Assembly (NCBI GenBank): GCA_002390285.1
Contig: DGPB01000010.1
Span: 71,620 to 135,619, forward strand
DNA length: 64,000 nt
Direction: 5' to 3'
From: Cellvibrionales bacterium UBA4451
GTDB taxonomy: Bacteria; Pseudomonadota; Gammaproteobacteria; Pseudomonadales; Porticoccaceae
Below are positions 48,741-57,937 of this stretch, piece by piece. A program made the position numbers and the translations under genes. Numbering within the stretch: position 1 is the first letter of the stretch; the number at the start of each line of letters is the position of its first letter. The notes under the pieces were generated by a model that saw only the letters and a list, made by a program, of their open reading frames with translations, did no database searches and had not been told where the DNA came from.

Positions 48741-49341
48741 AGTCTAAGATGGCTTGTCTGTGAGAGGTGGGTGGATTCTACGTGATTCACCGTAATGAAA
48801 AAACTGTTGGGTGGAATTGGGAGTAGGCGTTGACGTGAGGTTGGCAAGTGAGCCCCAGTTTCTGGGGAGATTAACAATGTAGAGTGGCATCACCTATACG
48901 GCTCCGTCTTCAATTCTCGACGTCATCGTGGGGTTTTTCGGGGTGAATTTAACCCAGATAACTTACGTTCTAAGACCCAAAATAATTTACATCGTCTTGC
49001 GAGATACGCATAGAACATGATCACCTAAGCAAAATAACGTTAGATTTATAGCGCTACGGAATGTTCTTGTTGGATGGTTTCTTCACATGATTGTCTTGTT
49101 TAAACACATGATGATCACATGCGAAATAGACAACCTGATAACGTTAGAGGGGGCCGTTGAATGCTATTTTGGTTGTAATAGTGGTATTACTGGGCCAGCA
49201 GAGCCGGGTCGGTACATTTAGGCGCTAATCAAATGGTATTTCTTTGTAAGGCGACAACGGATAATCCATTTAGTTGATGACTCTAGACTTGAAAACAAGA
49301 TACAAGTGGTTAGAGAGTAGCTCGAATTTGATTAACTCGGC
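48741..49341. other. 601-base non-coding stretch between mutS and the GDT1-type gene
   Basis: No convincing reading frame on either strand. It contains the 11-base word ATAACGTTAGA twice (49034 and 49138) and several copies of CACATGAT, including a near-palindrome ACATGATGATCACATG close to 49105. The first part must hold the mutS promoter. A decayed gene or a small RNA is possible; nothing shows either directly. Confidence 0.5.
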
Positions 49342-49950
49342 TCAGAAAAAAGCCTGATACAGCGCCAGTGTTGCCAGCAATAAAAACAGTACGCCGCTGA
49401 ATTTATGAATCAGACCCAGAGGCAGGTATTTCAATAGCCGCTGACCAGCAACAACCCCCAGTACTGTGGTGGCTATAAGAGCTAATGTTGACCCTAACCA
49501 GACAGGCAGGCCGTGATAGGTAGACGCCAGGCCCGCAACTGCTAGTTGGGTTTTGTCGCCAAATTCTGCTACAAAAATCATTAGTAACGCGGTGACAAAT
49601 AGACCGTGACTGCTACGTACCCTCGTACCAGCCTCATCCTCTTCGACGTCTTCAAATAGTAATGATTGAATACCAAAAAAACCAAATAATCCTGCTACAG
49701 CGAGCGCGAGCCAGAATTCAGGGATCCAGGCAGAGACTATGGTGCCAAATAATACGGCAAGTAAGTTGAGCACAGCAAAGGCCGTTACCGCACCGAATAA
49801 CACAGGCCACGGACGGTGCTTGGCGGCCAGAGTCATACAAACTAACTGACTTTTGTCACCAAACTCAGCTAGAAAAATCAGAATAAATGACGCGCCAGAA
49901 ATAGATAGCAGTTCGGCCATGTGAGGGATTTTCAGCTCCATTATCAACAT
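49342..49950 (-). CDS. GDT1/TMEM165 (UPF0016) family cation exporter
   Basis: A 202-residue polytopic membrane protein with the two family signatures LAEFGDKSQLVCMTLA and VAEFGDKTQLAVAGLA, one in each inverted half. Members export Mn2+ or Ca2+; the acidic ExGDK(S/T) motifs form the ion site. No yybP-ykoY manganese riboswitch is visible upstream. The exact start is open: ATGs at residues 1, 4 and 11 have no strong ribosome binding site. Confidence 0.88.
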   Translation of the reverse strand: MLIMELKIPHMAELLSISGASFILIFLAEFGDKSQLVCMTLAAKHRPWPVLFGAVTAFAVLNLLAVLFGTIVSAWIPEFWLALAVAGLFGFFGIQSLLFEDVEEDEAGTRVRSSHGLFVTALLMIFVAEFGDKTQLAVAGLASTYHGLPVWLGSTLALIATTVLGVVAGQRLLKYLPLGLIHKFSGVLFLLLATLALYQAFF

Positions 49951-50314
49951 TCTATGAAGAAGGTGCGATTATACCGATTCAATTGGGAACCAAAAGATCA
50001 AAAATGGTTTTGTTCAAAGGTCGTTTATTTCCTGCATTATGATTTTTTCCCATGAATTTATACCTATGTTGAGTATAAGAAACCATATAGATAACCCATC
50101 TGCCGGTCGGTTTTATCTCGTCAAAGTCTTTGCTCTGGAATAATTGTTGTTTGGTAGTGATGGGACCGTCGTTCGCTATCGCTTTTTATTGCAAGTTATG
50201 TGGTTGACTTCGTGTTTGAGGTGATGGTCTACACTAGTGTATGGATTTTGGCTCTAACTAGGAGCGTGAGGGAGCAGATATGAGGTGGTTCTAGATTATA
50301 ATCAGTGAGGTGAA
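49951..50314. other. 364-base gap between divergent genes
   Basis: No gene recognised. A perfect 12-base palindrome TACACTAGTGTA lies at 50230-50241, about 75 bases before the next start codon, with TTGACT 20 bases to its left. It may be an operator or part of a promoter with poor spacing. Confidence 0.45.
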
Positions 50315-50884
50315 ATGTTGAATATTAAGTTAAATGCAACTTGTGCACTCCTGGCGATGGCTGTCCTTATTCTTGATCTACAGGTACCACTTGGTATTGT
50401 CGGTGGTGTTCCATATGTTGCAGTTATTTTAATTGCCCTGTGGTTACCTAAACTATATTTCATCCTTTATTGGGCTATTCTTTGTTCTGCTCTAACGCTG
50501 GCAGGCTTTTATTTTTCTCCTTCTGGAGGTGAATTATGGGCGGTAATATTAAACAGAGCCGGAGCATTGGTTGCTATATGGACAGTTGCGGTTCTTGCGT
50601 GGAAGTGGAAGGTTTATGAAAAAGATGTGCTTTCTTTAACGCTTAGGTTGGAAAAAGAAAAAATATATCTGGCAACTATTAGTGGTGCGCAGCATATAAC
50701 AAACAATCTATTGAATGAGCTTAAAGTTGTGATGTTTGAAATCGAGAATCACCCCTCTTTTGATCAAGAGGTCGCGTTAATGTTTGAGGATATGCTAGCT
50801 GAAGCGCCGACTTTAATGAAACACCTTTCTACCGTGGAAAAGATTGACGATGAAACGATAAGAAAGTCTGTTCATCCCGCGTAA
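50315..50884 (+). CDS. Orphan membrane protein with histidine-kinase-like dimerisation segment
   Basis: Not a named family that I can assign. The 189-residue product has four hydrophobic segments in its first 100 residues (VPLGIVGGVPYVAVILIALWLP is like N-terminal sensor domains of some histidine kinases), then a helix (KWKVYEKDVLSLTLRLEKEK) and a cytosolic tail starting LATISGAQHITNNLLNEL. The His followed by NN and a heptad helix resembles a phosphoacceptor (DHp) helix, but there is no ATPase domain. A GAGGTGA Shine-Dalgarno sequence sits at the start. The gene stands alone. Confidence 0.75.
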   Translation: MLNIKLNATCALLAMAVLILDLQVPLGIVGGVPYVAVILIALWLPKLYFILYWAILCSALTLAGFYFSPSGGELWAVILNRAGALVAIWTVAVLAWKWKVYEKDVLSLTLRLEKEKIYLATISGAQHITNNLLNELKVVMFEIENHPSFDQEVALMFEDMLAEAPTLMKHLSTVEKIDDETIRKSVHPA

Positions 50885-51069
50885 GCTGTTGGTCTAAAAA
50901 CAAAAATATGTAACGATTGTTCTTTAATCAACACGCCTTAATTTATTATAGCCCCTGTATTTTTTACTATATCTTCACCGCTATGAATACGGCTGCCCGA
51001 GTTAATGCCGCTTCTGGTGTTAAGATAGCCATGCGAGAGATTGTCTTGTCGAAATAAAAAGGTATCACC

Positions 51070-52212
51070 TTGAAACAAAGAAGACGTCATGTAAAACCCA
51101 AGCAGAAATTTGTTGAGCGCGTTCTTGAATTTACCATAGAAAGCATGGATTCAATGGGACAGGGTGTAGCAAAAATTGATAACAAGCCGTGTTTTATCCC
51201 CAAAACTTTACCGGGAGAAGAAGGTAAGGCGATCTTAACGAAAGCCAGTAAAGGAGTGATGTTTGCTCGGTTGGCGTCGCTGGATATTACCGCTGACAAC
51301 CGTGAGGAAGCGGCGTGCAAGCATTTTGAGAGCTGCCCTGGTTGCCACTACTTACATACGGATTATCAAAGTGAGCTACTGTATAAGCACCAGGCGCTGG
51401 ATAACCATCTGAAGCGTCTCACGGCACCTGTTCCTGTTGTCAAAGTAGTCCCAGCCGAAGAACGCCTTGGTTACCGTAATCGTATTCAGTTGCACTATCG
51501 GCATAAGTACATAGGCATGATCGATGGCGTGACTAATAACGTTCTCGAAATTCCAACATGCCTAGCGATTGATGCGCGCCTGAAAGTGGCTTTTGATGAG
51601 TTATATGACGATAGAAGCTGGACCGAAGAGCATGAGGGGCATGGCCATTGTGAACTGTACCTTACTGAAGAAGGTGTGAGTGTTGAGTGGGACCAGCCTT
51701 ATTCCCATGGTGGATTTAGCCAGGTGAATGAGGCCATGAACAGGGTGCTCAAAGAGGCGGTGCTGAATGAATTGAAAGATGATGCGGTAAGTACCCTACT
51801 GGATTTGTTCTCAGGGGAGGGCAATTTATCAGACCCGGTTGTTCAAAGTAATGACGCCATTGATCGTGTGATGGTGGATTATGCGCCGGATCGTGTTAAG
51901 CATGAGTCGTTGAGTTTTATTCATCTGGATTTGTTTTCTGAAACATCGTTACGGGCGTTCAAAGCACGCTGTGAACATAAGCAGTTCGATGTCATTCTGG
52001 TTGATCCGCCAAGAAAAGGTTTTACTGATTTAGCGCTCTGGGTAAAGGCCTTGAAGCCAAAAAAACTGATTTATGTGAGCTGTAATGCAGCAACGATGGT
52101 GAGAGATCTTCAACAACTGACGGGCAAATTCACTATTGATCAAGTCAGCTTGATCGATCTGTTCCCGGGAACCTATCACTACGAGACATTGGTGTCTGTA
52201 AGTTTTGAATAG
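51070..52212 (+). CDS. TrmA/RlmD-type class I SAM-dependent RNA methyltransferase
   Basis: A 380-residue uracil-5-methyltransferase-like enzyme. It has an N-terminal TRAM domain (ESMDSMGQGVAKIDNKPCFIP), Fe-S cysteines in CKHFESCPGCHYL, the SAM loop LLDLFSGEGNL, DPPRKGF and the catalytic Cys of YVSCNAATMVRDL. The RNA target (rRNA or tRNA) cannot be told; it is shorter than E. coli RlmD (about 430) and may be a separate subgroup. Translation appears to start at TTG, with AAAAAGG seven bases upstream. Confidence 0.83.
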   Translation: MKQRRRHVKPKQKFVERVLEFTIESMDSMGQGVAKIDNKPCFIPKTLPGEEGKAILTKASKGVMFARLASLDITADNREEAACKHFESCPGCHYLHTDYQSELLYKHQALDNHLKRLTAPVPVVKVVPAEERLGYRNRIQLHYRHKYIGMIDGVTNNVLEIPTCLAIDARLKVAFDELYDDRSWTEEHEGHGHCELYLTEEGVSVEWDQPYSHGGFSQVNEAMNRVLKEAVLNELKDDAVSTLLDLFSGEGNLSDPVVQSNDAIDRVMVDYAPDRVKHESLSFIHLDLFSETSLRAFKARCEHKQFDVILVDPPRKGFTDLALWVKALKPKKLIYVSCNAATMVRDLQQLTGKFTIDQVSLIDLFPGTYHYETLVSVSFE

Positions 52213-52394
52213 GGAGGCTAAATATGGTGCTGTCTGATCTGTTATTGGTTATGTGAGACGTTCATTTCTGAGTCGTTTCCCCGGGTTGTTTTACTGGGGT
52301 TGGTTGGGGATGAGACAGACTGTCTTGTTTGCTTTCCTCCCATTGAGCTGAAAATCACCTTGCAGTAAAGGCATTGCTGCCTTAAGTTTTCCTA

Positions 52395-52883
52395 ATGAAC
52401 CGTCACACTAAAGATCTATCAGCCCAGCTTGGGAGTTTACTACGCTCTAGACAGCTCACAGTGACCTGTGCCGAGTCCTGCACTGGTGGGGGCATCGCCA
52501 GTGCAATCACCGATATTGCTGGAAGCTCTCAGTGGTTTCATGCCGGATTTGTTACCTATGCAAACGACGTTAAAGAACAGCTTTTAGACGTATCGCCAGA
52601 AACACTGATGTCGGAAGGCGCCGTCAGTGAATCTGTGGTGAGGCAAATGGTGGAGGGTGCCCTAAAGGCTGCGGGAGCAGATATTGCCGTAGCAGTGAGT
52701 GGAGTGGCCGGACCAGATGGCGGCACAGAACACAAGCCGGTTGGCATGGTGTGGTTTGCTTGGGCCATGAAGAATGGCGTTGTGACGACTCTCTGTACTC
52801 AGTTTGAGGGTGACAGGTCAGCGGTACGACAGGCCGCAGTTGAGCGGGCTCTTAAGGGGCTGATTGAGATGCTTAAAAATTAG
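52395..52883 (+). CDS. pncC: Nicotinamide-nucleotide amidase PncC (CinA C-terminal type)
   Basis: A 162-residue enzyme that deamidates NMN to nicotinate mononucleotide. The CinA C-terminal motifs are TCAESCTGGGIASAITDIAGSS, WFHAGFVTYAND and AVSGVAGPDGGT. Stand-alone versions directly upstream of recA are typical of Gammaproteobacteria. Its stop lies two bases before the LexA box of recA. Confidence 0.94.
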   Translation: MNRHTKDLSAQLGSLLRSRQLTVTCAESCTGGGIASAITDIAGSSQWFHAGFVTYANDVKEQLLDVSPETLMSEGAVSESVVRQMVEGALKAAGADIAVAVSGVAGPDGGTEHKPVGMVWFAWAMKNGVVTTLCTQFEGDRSAVRQAAVERALKGLIEMLKN

Positions 52884-52885
52884 AT

Positions 52886-52905
52886 TACTGTATGGCTATA
52901 CAGTA
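52886..52905 (+). promoter_or_regulatory. LexA-binding SOS box upstream of recA
   Basis: TACTGTATGGCTATACAGTA is a near-perfect palindrome with the CTGT-N8-ACAG core. It matches the E. coli-type LexA consensus at both half sites, including the flanking TA bases. It lies about 108 bases before the recA start. Confidence 0.92.
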
Positions 52906-53012
52906 TAAAAAAATTGGGGTAAGCTACGGTTAAATCAAAGATTAAGAACAATCAAAATTTGACAACAAGAATCTAAGAACCGTCAGCATTAATGAACAAA
53001 GAGGCATCAACA

Positions 53013-54059
53013 ATGGATCCGAATAAAGAAAAGGCCCTTAAGGCAGCACTAGATCAAATCGAGCGTCAGTTCGGTAAAGGAACGGTCATGCGCATGGGCG
53101 ACAAAGAGCGGGTGGCGATGCCGTCCATCTCGACAGGTTCGTTGGGGTTGGATATTGCTTTGGGCATTGGTGGCTTGCCAAAAGGTCGAGTTGTAGAAAT
53201 CTACGGGCCAGAATCTTCCGGTAAAACAACGCTGACACTTCAGGTGATTGCTGAAGCGCAAAAAGCAGGTGGTACCTGTGCTTTTGTCGATGCAGAGCAT
53301 GCGCTAGACCCTATCTATGCAGAAAAATTAGGCGTCAATGTAGATGAATTGCTTGTGTCGCAGCCAGATACAGGTGAACAGGCGCTGGAAGTTACCGATA
53401 TGTTGGTACGCTCTGGAACCATTGATGTATTGGTGGTGGACTCCGTGGCAGCACTGACGCCACGTGCTGAAATTGAAGGTGATATGGGTGACCATCACGT
53501 GGGCTTGCAAGCTAGGTTGATGTCCCAGGCACTACGCAAGCTGACGGGCAATATCAAAAATGCCAATTGTCTGGTGATTTTTATTAACCAGATTCGTATG
53601 AAAATTGGCGTGATGTTCGGAAACCCGGAAACCACCACCGGCGGTAACGCATTGAAATTCTACTCTTCCGTTCGTTTGGATATTCGTCGCATCGGTGCGG
53701 TAAAAGAAGGTGATGAAGTAGTGGGTAATGAAACCCGAGTAAAAGTGGTGAAGAATAAAGTATCTCCACCCTTCAAGCAGTGCGAATTCCAGATTCTCTA
53801 TGGTCAGGGTATCAATCACTTGGGTGAGATTATTGATCTAGGTGTGAAATGCGGCTTGGTAGATAAATCTGGTGCTTGGTATGCCTATAAGGGCAATAAA
53901 ATAGGCCAGGGTAAAGCTAATTCCTGTGAGTATCTGCGAGAAAACCCGGCCATTGCCGATGAGATTGAGCAAAAAATTCGAGCTGAATTAATGCCTGCAC
54001 CAAAAAAGAAGGGAGCCGCTGAAGAAACTCCGGTTCAAAAGGAAGAGATTGAGGCCTGA
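53013..54059 (+). CDS. recA: Recombinase RecA
   Basis: A 348-residue RecA with Walker A GPESSGKTTLTLQ near residue 60, Walker B VLVVDSVAALTPRAEIEGDMGD, and the L2 loop region FGNPETTTGGNALKFYSS. It catalyses strand exchange and triggers LexA cleavage. The ATG used has GAGG eight bases upstream and matches other RecA starts; an ATG seven codons earlier is unlikely. A LexA box precedes and a strong terminator follows. Confidence 0.97.
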   Translation: MDPNKEKALKAALDQIERQFGKGTVMRMGDKERVAMPSISTGSLGLDIALGIGGLPKGRVVEIYGPESSGKTTLTLQVIAEAQKAGGTCAFVDAEHALDPIYAEKLGVNVDELLVSQPDTGEQALEVTDMLVRSGTIDVLVVDSVAALTPRAEIEGDMGDHHVGLQARLMSQALRKLTGNIKNANCLVIFINQIRMKIGVMFGNPETTTGGNALKFYSSVRLDIRRIGAVKEGDEVVGNETRVKVVKNKVSPPFKQCEFQILYGQGINHLGEIIDLGVKCGLVDKSGAWYAYKGNKIGQGKANSCEYLRENPAIADEIEQKIRAELMPAPKKKGAAEETPVQKEEIEA

Positions 54060-54095
54060 CTAATTCTTTAAGTATCAATGTGTTTTGGTTACAGA

Positions 54096-54123
54096 AGCCG
54101 CACTATTGCTAGTGCGGTTTTTT
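54096..54123 (+). terminator. Intrinsic terminator after recA
   Basis: CCGCACTA-TTGC-TAGTGCGG forms an eight-base-pair stem followed by TTTTTT, about 40 bases after the recA stop. This separates recA from the genes before recX. Confidence 0.93.
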
Positions 54124-54237
54124 ATGTACTGGATAAACACGGTATTTATCAGGACTATTTATTATTAATATGATGAAAAGTGGGGAAGTGCTTGGTTGAG
54201 CATGGAGAAGAATGGTGTCAAAGTTGATGGTTAACAG

Positions 54238-55002
54238 ATGACAGAGCTGATTACCTACAAAAGCCTGATAGTTGCCTTATTTTTATTGGTGTTGTTCATT
54301 GCTGAACGCTACGCGCCGGCTGCCACGGTGCCAAAAGAAATTGTCGCTGTACGGCGGATAACCAACAACTTGCTATTGTGGTTTTGTAATAGCCTACTTT
54401 CACCGGTGATTATCTTGCCAGTGACGCTCTATGCGATACATTATGGTTTGAGTTGGCATAATGATTTATTGGTGGGTTGGGGCGGGTTGTTGCTTGACAT
54501 CTTGGTTCTGGATCTCTGGATTTACTGGTGGCACCGAGCAAATCATAGTATTCCCCTGCTCTGGCGTTTTCACCGGATACATCATTTGGACCGCTGGCTT
54601 GATGTCACTTCCTCCGTTCGATTTCATTTTGGTGAAGTGATCTTATCCGCATTGGTGCGAGCTGTGGTGGTTGTCAGCTTGGGGATCCCTCTGTTATCGG
54701 TCATTGTGTTTGAAGCTCTGGTATTGGTGAATGCAGGATTTCATCATTCCAATATACGTATCCCCGCAAGACTTGAGCAGGCAATCTCAAAACTAATAAT
54801 TACCCCGTCCATTCACTGGATGCACCACCATGTAGTGCGGCAGGACACTGATAGCAATTACGGAGTTTTGTTTAGTTTTTGGGACCGATTGTTTGGGAGT
54901 CAGTCAAAGAATAAGCGTACTGCCGATATGGAAATAGGATTGGAACACAGCCAGGATGTGAGCCTTGTTCAGTTGATGATTTCACCCTTCATGAGTCGTT
55001 AG
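54238..55002 (+). CDS. Fatty acid hydroxylase/sterol desaturase family membrane protein
   Basis: A 254-residue integral membrane di-iron enzyme of the fatty acid hydroxylase superfamily. Three His boxes are present: HRANH, FHRIHHLD and WMHHHVVR (with a further HH in AGFHHSN). Four or more hydrophobic segments surround them. Substrates in the family include sterols, carotenoids, ether lipids and sphingolipid bases; none can be assigned. It lies between recA and recX, an unusual position. Confidence 0.86.
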   Translation: MTELITYKSLIVALFLLVLFIAERYAPAATVPKEIVAVRRITNNLLLWFCNSLLSPVIILPVTLYAIHYGLSWHNDLLVGWGGLLLDILVLDLWIYWWHRANHSIPLLWRFHRIHHLDRWLDVTSSVRFHFGEVILSALVRAVVVVSLGIPLLSVIVFEALVLVNAGFHHSNIRIPARLEQAISKLIITPSIHWMHHHVVRQDTDSNYGVLFSFWDRLFGSQSKNKRTADMEIGLEHSQDVSLVQLMISPFMSR

Positions 55003-55172
55003 CCCGGGTGCTTGCCTTCTTGTTAGAATGAATGGAAGTTATTTATAAGATTAAAAGGAAGCTATAAGATAAATGAGAACTAGGGGCACTTAGCCCGAAA
55101 ATGTAGGTCTAACGGGACGGTGTACAGGTTTATAATACGTCGCCCTCAAGTTTCAGCCTAAAGGCATAGGTT

Positions 55173-55832
55173 ATGGATAATTATCAAGATCTTATAAGTA
55201 TTATCGCTCTGACTATGGGCGTGGGTTGGGCAAGTGGCATCAATTTGTATGCCGCCGTGCTGGTACTAGGGCTTGCAGGTTCGACGGGTAATATTGATTT
55301 ACCACCAGAGTTGGCCGTTGTGCAGAATCCTATAGTGATTATGGCCGCTGGCGTGATGTATTTTGTTGAATTCATTGCCGACAAGATACCGGGGGTTGAT
55401 ACCGGATGGGACACATTACATACCTTTATTCGGATACCTGCAGGGGCCATGCTAGCCGTTGGTGCAGTGGGTGATGTGACTCCAGCACTAGAAATTGCCG
55501 CAGGGTTAATGGGTGGCACTATGGCTGGAGCAAGTCACTTGACCAAGTTTTCTACTCGAGCCCTTATCAACACCTCCCCTGAACCCTTTTCTAACTGGGC
55601 GGCATCGATTTCAGAAGATGTACTGGTGCTCGCTGGTATGTGGGCGATGTTCAACCATCCGTTGTTGTTCGTTGGGCTAATGATCGCATTTTTATTATTG
55701 GTAATCTGGTTGCTGCCTAAGCTGTGGCGATTACTGAAAGCTATCTTTACTAGGTTGGGCGAATGGCTTGGGGTTGTAGATAGTCCTGAGCCTGTTGACG
55801 AGTTGTCCGTTACGACCATCAGAGAACCGTGA
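55173..55832 (+). CDS. DUF4126 family membrane protein
   Basis: A 219-residue polytopic membrane protein. Recognisable DUF4126 traits are GVGWASGINLYAAVLVLGLAG near the start, ADKIPGVDTGWDTLHTFIRIPAGA and GTMAGASHLTKFSTRALINTSPEP. Function unknown. It follows the hydroxylase gene after 170 bases and precedes recX by about 70. Confidence 0.85.
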   Translation: MDNYQDLISIIALTMGVGWASGINLYAAVLVLGLAGSTGNIDLPPELAVVQNPIVIMAAGVMYFVEFIADKIPGVDTGWDTLHTFIRIPAGAMLAVGAVGDVTPALEIAAGLMGGTMAGASHLTKFSTRALINTSPEPFSNWAASISEDVLVLAGMWAMFNHPLLFVGLMIAFLLLVIWLLPKLWRLLKAIFTRLGEWLGVVDSPEPVDELSVTTIREP

Positions 55833-55904
55833 TTTTTAGACAAGGCACTCCCTGAGTAAGTGAACTATTAGGTAGTGATCCATAAAGAGGTGGTTAGTGA
55901 GCCT

Positions 55905-56369
55905 ATGACTGATACTGATAAACCGGATCAGCCCTCCATAATCAGGCTGCGGGCCATGGATCTCCTCGCTCGCAGAGAACATTCCCATCTTGAGTTACAC
56001 CGAAAACTAGCTGATCGATTTCCCGAGCACGTTGAGCTACTGGATCAGGTGCTTTGCGGATTAAAGCAGGACGATCTTCAATCGGATGAGCGGTTTGCTG
56101 AAGTATTTGTGTCCTCCCGAATACGAAAAGGGCAGGGACCGCATCGTATTAGTCTGGAGTTACAGCAACGAGGGTTAGATAAGCATCTTGCAAAACGTGC
56201 AGTGGCCGAGAGTGGAGCAGATTGGCATTTTTTGGCTGGAGAGGCGATGGCTAAAAAATATGGCAGTAAACCCTGTGCTGATTTCAGTGAGAGAGCTAAG
56301 CGTAGTAAGTTTCTCCAGTATCGTGGGTTTAATAACGATCAGATTTCAGCCTGCTTCAGTGATGACTAA
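55905..56369 (+). CDS. recX: Regulatory protein RecX
   Basis: A 154-residue inhibitor of RecA filament growth. It is built of three tandem three-helix units: AMDLLARREHSHLELHRKL, LKQDDLQSDERFAEVFVSSRIRKGQGP and the C-terminal RAKRSKFLQYRGFNNDQI. It is displaced from recA by two membrane-protein genes and has no obvious LexA box of its own. Start is uncertain; GTG codons five and ten codons upstream are in frame. Its 3' end overlaps the convergent hydrolase gene by 14 bases. Confidence 0.9.
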   Translation: MTDTDKPDQPSIIRLRAMDLLARREHSHLELHRKLADRFPEHVELLDQVLCGLKQDDLQSDERFAEVFVSSRIRKGQGPHRISLELQQRGLDKHLAKRAVAESGADWHFLAGEAMAKKYGSKPCADFSERAKRSKFLQYRGFNNDQISACFSDD

Positions 56370-57333
56370 AAATCTCGACTAGGCGCTTATCCGTCCAGCT
56401 TTCAAGGCAGTAGTTTTCAATAAAGCCGCAGTGTCCACCAAATTTGGTCGTTTCAATATGTAGAGCGGGTGGCTTGTTCATTAGGGCTATGTCAGTGACG
56501 GGTACGATGGGGTCATCACTGCTGGTGATCAGGTAAGCTGGCAGCGACAACTGGCTTAAACGATCTCCGGTGAGTGCGTAAGCGGAAAAATAGTTCTCTG
56601 GTGTGTCATAGGGTGTAAAGTTGGGCACAAAAAAATCATGGAGTGCACCCAAGGAATTACACTGCAGCAATGTATCTTGATAACCCAGTTCTGGGTAATA
56701 GAGGAGTTTGTTTTGTAGCGAGGCTCGCCACTTCTGGAGAAAATGGTCATGGTAAATACCGCCGCTCATGAGTTTATCCATGGCGTGAGCTGGGTCCACT
56801 GGCGGGCATATTGCAACGGCGGTATTCAAAGATAACTCGTCACCTGAATCTGCTGCCATTCTGAGGGTAAAACTACCTCCTAGAGAAAAGCCTGCCAGAT
56901 AGTTATTTCTGTGGGGTTGGGAGCGCTGGAAGTCAGTAATTGCTCCGGTTACTTCGTGGGTGAGCGTCGAATTAAACAGGGCTTCGTTCAAGTGACGGCT
57001 GTTGCCGTGATCGCGGAGATTGACACGTAACACATTGAAATTTTCTTGAAAAAGGTGGAGAGCAGCCGAGAGAATATAGGTTGATTCGCTACTGCCCTCC
57101 CATCCGTGTAGAAGCACTGCAAGTTTATCATTTTCTTGCGTTGCTCGATTAAATTCTGCCAGTAACTTGGTTCCATTTTCACCATTTAAGAGCAGCTGCT
57201 GGGTTCGTGCCAACATGGGCGCACAGCGCTTATTAACCAGCCACGATCTTGGGCCCCTGTTACTCAATATACTTTGCAGGTGGCAGTTGCGGAGGGCTTT
57301 GGGTGGTTCAAAGGCTGGCAGCTTGGTATGCAT
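56356..57333 (-). CDS. YheT-like alpha/beta hydrolase
   Basis: A 325-residue hydrolase of the YheT/ABHD1-3 group. It begins FEPPKALRNCHLQSIL, characteristic of YheT, with the nucleophile elbow AGFSLGGSF near residue 150, an oxyanion segment VLLHGWEGSSEST, the Asp in SSDDPIVPVT and the His in KFGGHCGFI. It is probably an esterase or lipase of unknown substrate. A single gene, convergent with recX. Confidence 0.9.
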   Translation of the reverse strand: MHTKLPAFEPPKALRNCHLQSILSNRGPRSWLVNKRCAPMLARTQQLLLNGENGTKLLAEFNRATQENDKLAVLLHGWEGSSESTYILSAALHLFQENFNVLRVNLRDHGNSRHLNEALFNSTLTHEVTGAITDFQRSQPHRNNYLAGFSLGGSFTLRMAADSGDELSLNTAVAICPPVDPAHAMDKLMSGGIYHDHFLQKWRASLQNKLLYYPELGYQDTLLQCNSLGALHDFFVPNFTPYDTPENYFSAYALTGDRLSQLSLPAYLITSSDDPIVPVTDIALMNKPPALHIETTKFGGHCGFIENYCLESWTDKRLVEIFSHH

Positions 57334-57482
57334 AGTTGGCTTGGTACGATTTAGGGGGGATGGGTTTATAGCGGGAGTTCGACTCTATTATAGTAGGGTT
57401 AAATAGTGTGACAAAAATTTTTTGACGTGAGCAAGGAACAGATGGGCGGGCGGGCAATCTAACACACAGGTTAATTGGAGGT

Positions 57483-57908
57483 ATGTTCTTGAAGCTTCGT
57501 ATAATTTGGCTCATGGTTGTATTGGCTTTGTACGGGCCACAGTTTTCTGTGTTAGCGGAAGAGCCTGTGCCAGAGCTGGCTGAGCATGTGCGGCCAGCAC
57601 CTGAAGCTGATTTGAGTGATTGGGGAATTTACCATGGCTGTATCAGCAATAACCGTATTCGTGATATCAGCGTGTTGGATACCAATACTGCCATACTTGA
57701 ACTTGTGAATGGTAAGAAAGTGGCAATGCGATTTATGGGGAGCTGCAGAGGTATCAAGCAGTACGGCTTTGTGTACACTGCCCGTAACAATCAATTTTGT
57801 GCGATGACTCATTCGGTTAGGGTGATGGAGACAGGTACTCATTGTCAGGTGGAATCCTTAGAACCTTATACCGAGCCAGAGCCTTCTGGGCGTACAAAAG
57901 AGAATTAA
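57483..57908 (+). CDS. Exported Cys-containing protein, DUF6491-like
   Basis: A 141-residue protein with a signal peptide (IIWLMVVLALYGPQFSVLA) and four cysteines in the mature part: GCISNNRIRDIS, GSCRGIKQYG, NQFCAMT and THCQVES. The pattern resembles DUF6491 proteins; function unknown. GGAGG touches the annotated ATG; a TTG two codons later is seven bases from that site and may be the real start. The M23-type gene follows after 29 bases. Confidence 0.7.
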   Translation: MFLKLRIIWLMVVLALYGPQFSVLAEEPVPELAEHVRPAPEADLSDWGIYHGCISNNRIRDISVLDTNTAILELVNGKKVAMRFMGSCRGIKQYGFVYTARNNQFCAMTHSVRVMETGTHCQVESLEPYTEPEPSGRTKEN

Positions 57909-57937
57909 GACTAACGCTAATTGTTGTGGGGAAAGCT

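Noticed and set aside
49951..50100. yybP-ykoY manganese riboswitch before the GDT1-type gene
   Set aside because: Neither the conserved purine-rich core nor the paired stems are visible upstream of the start.
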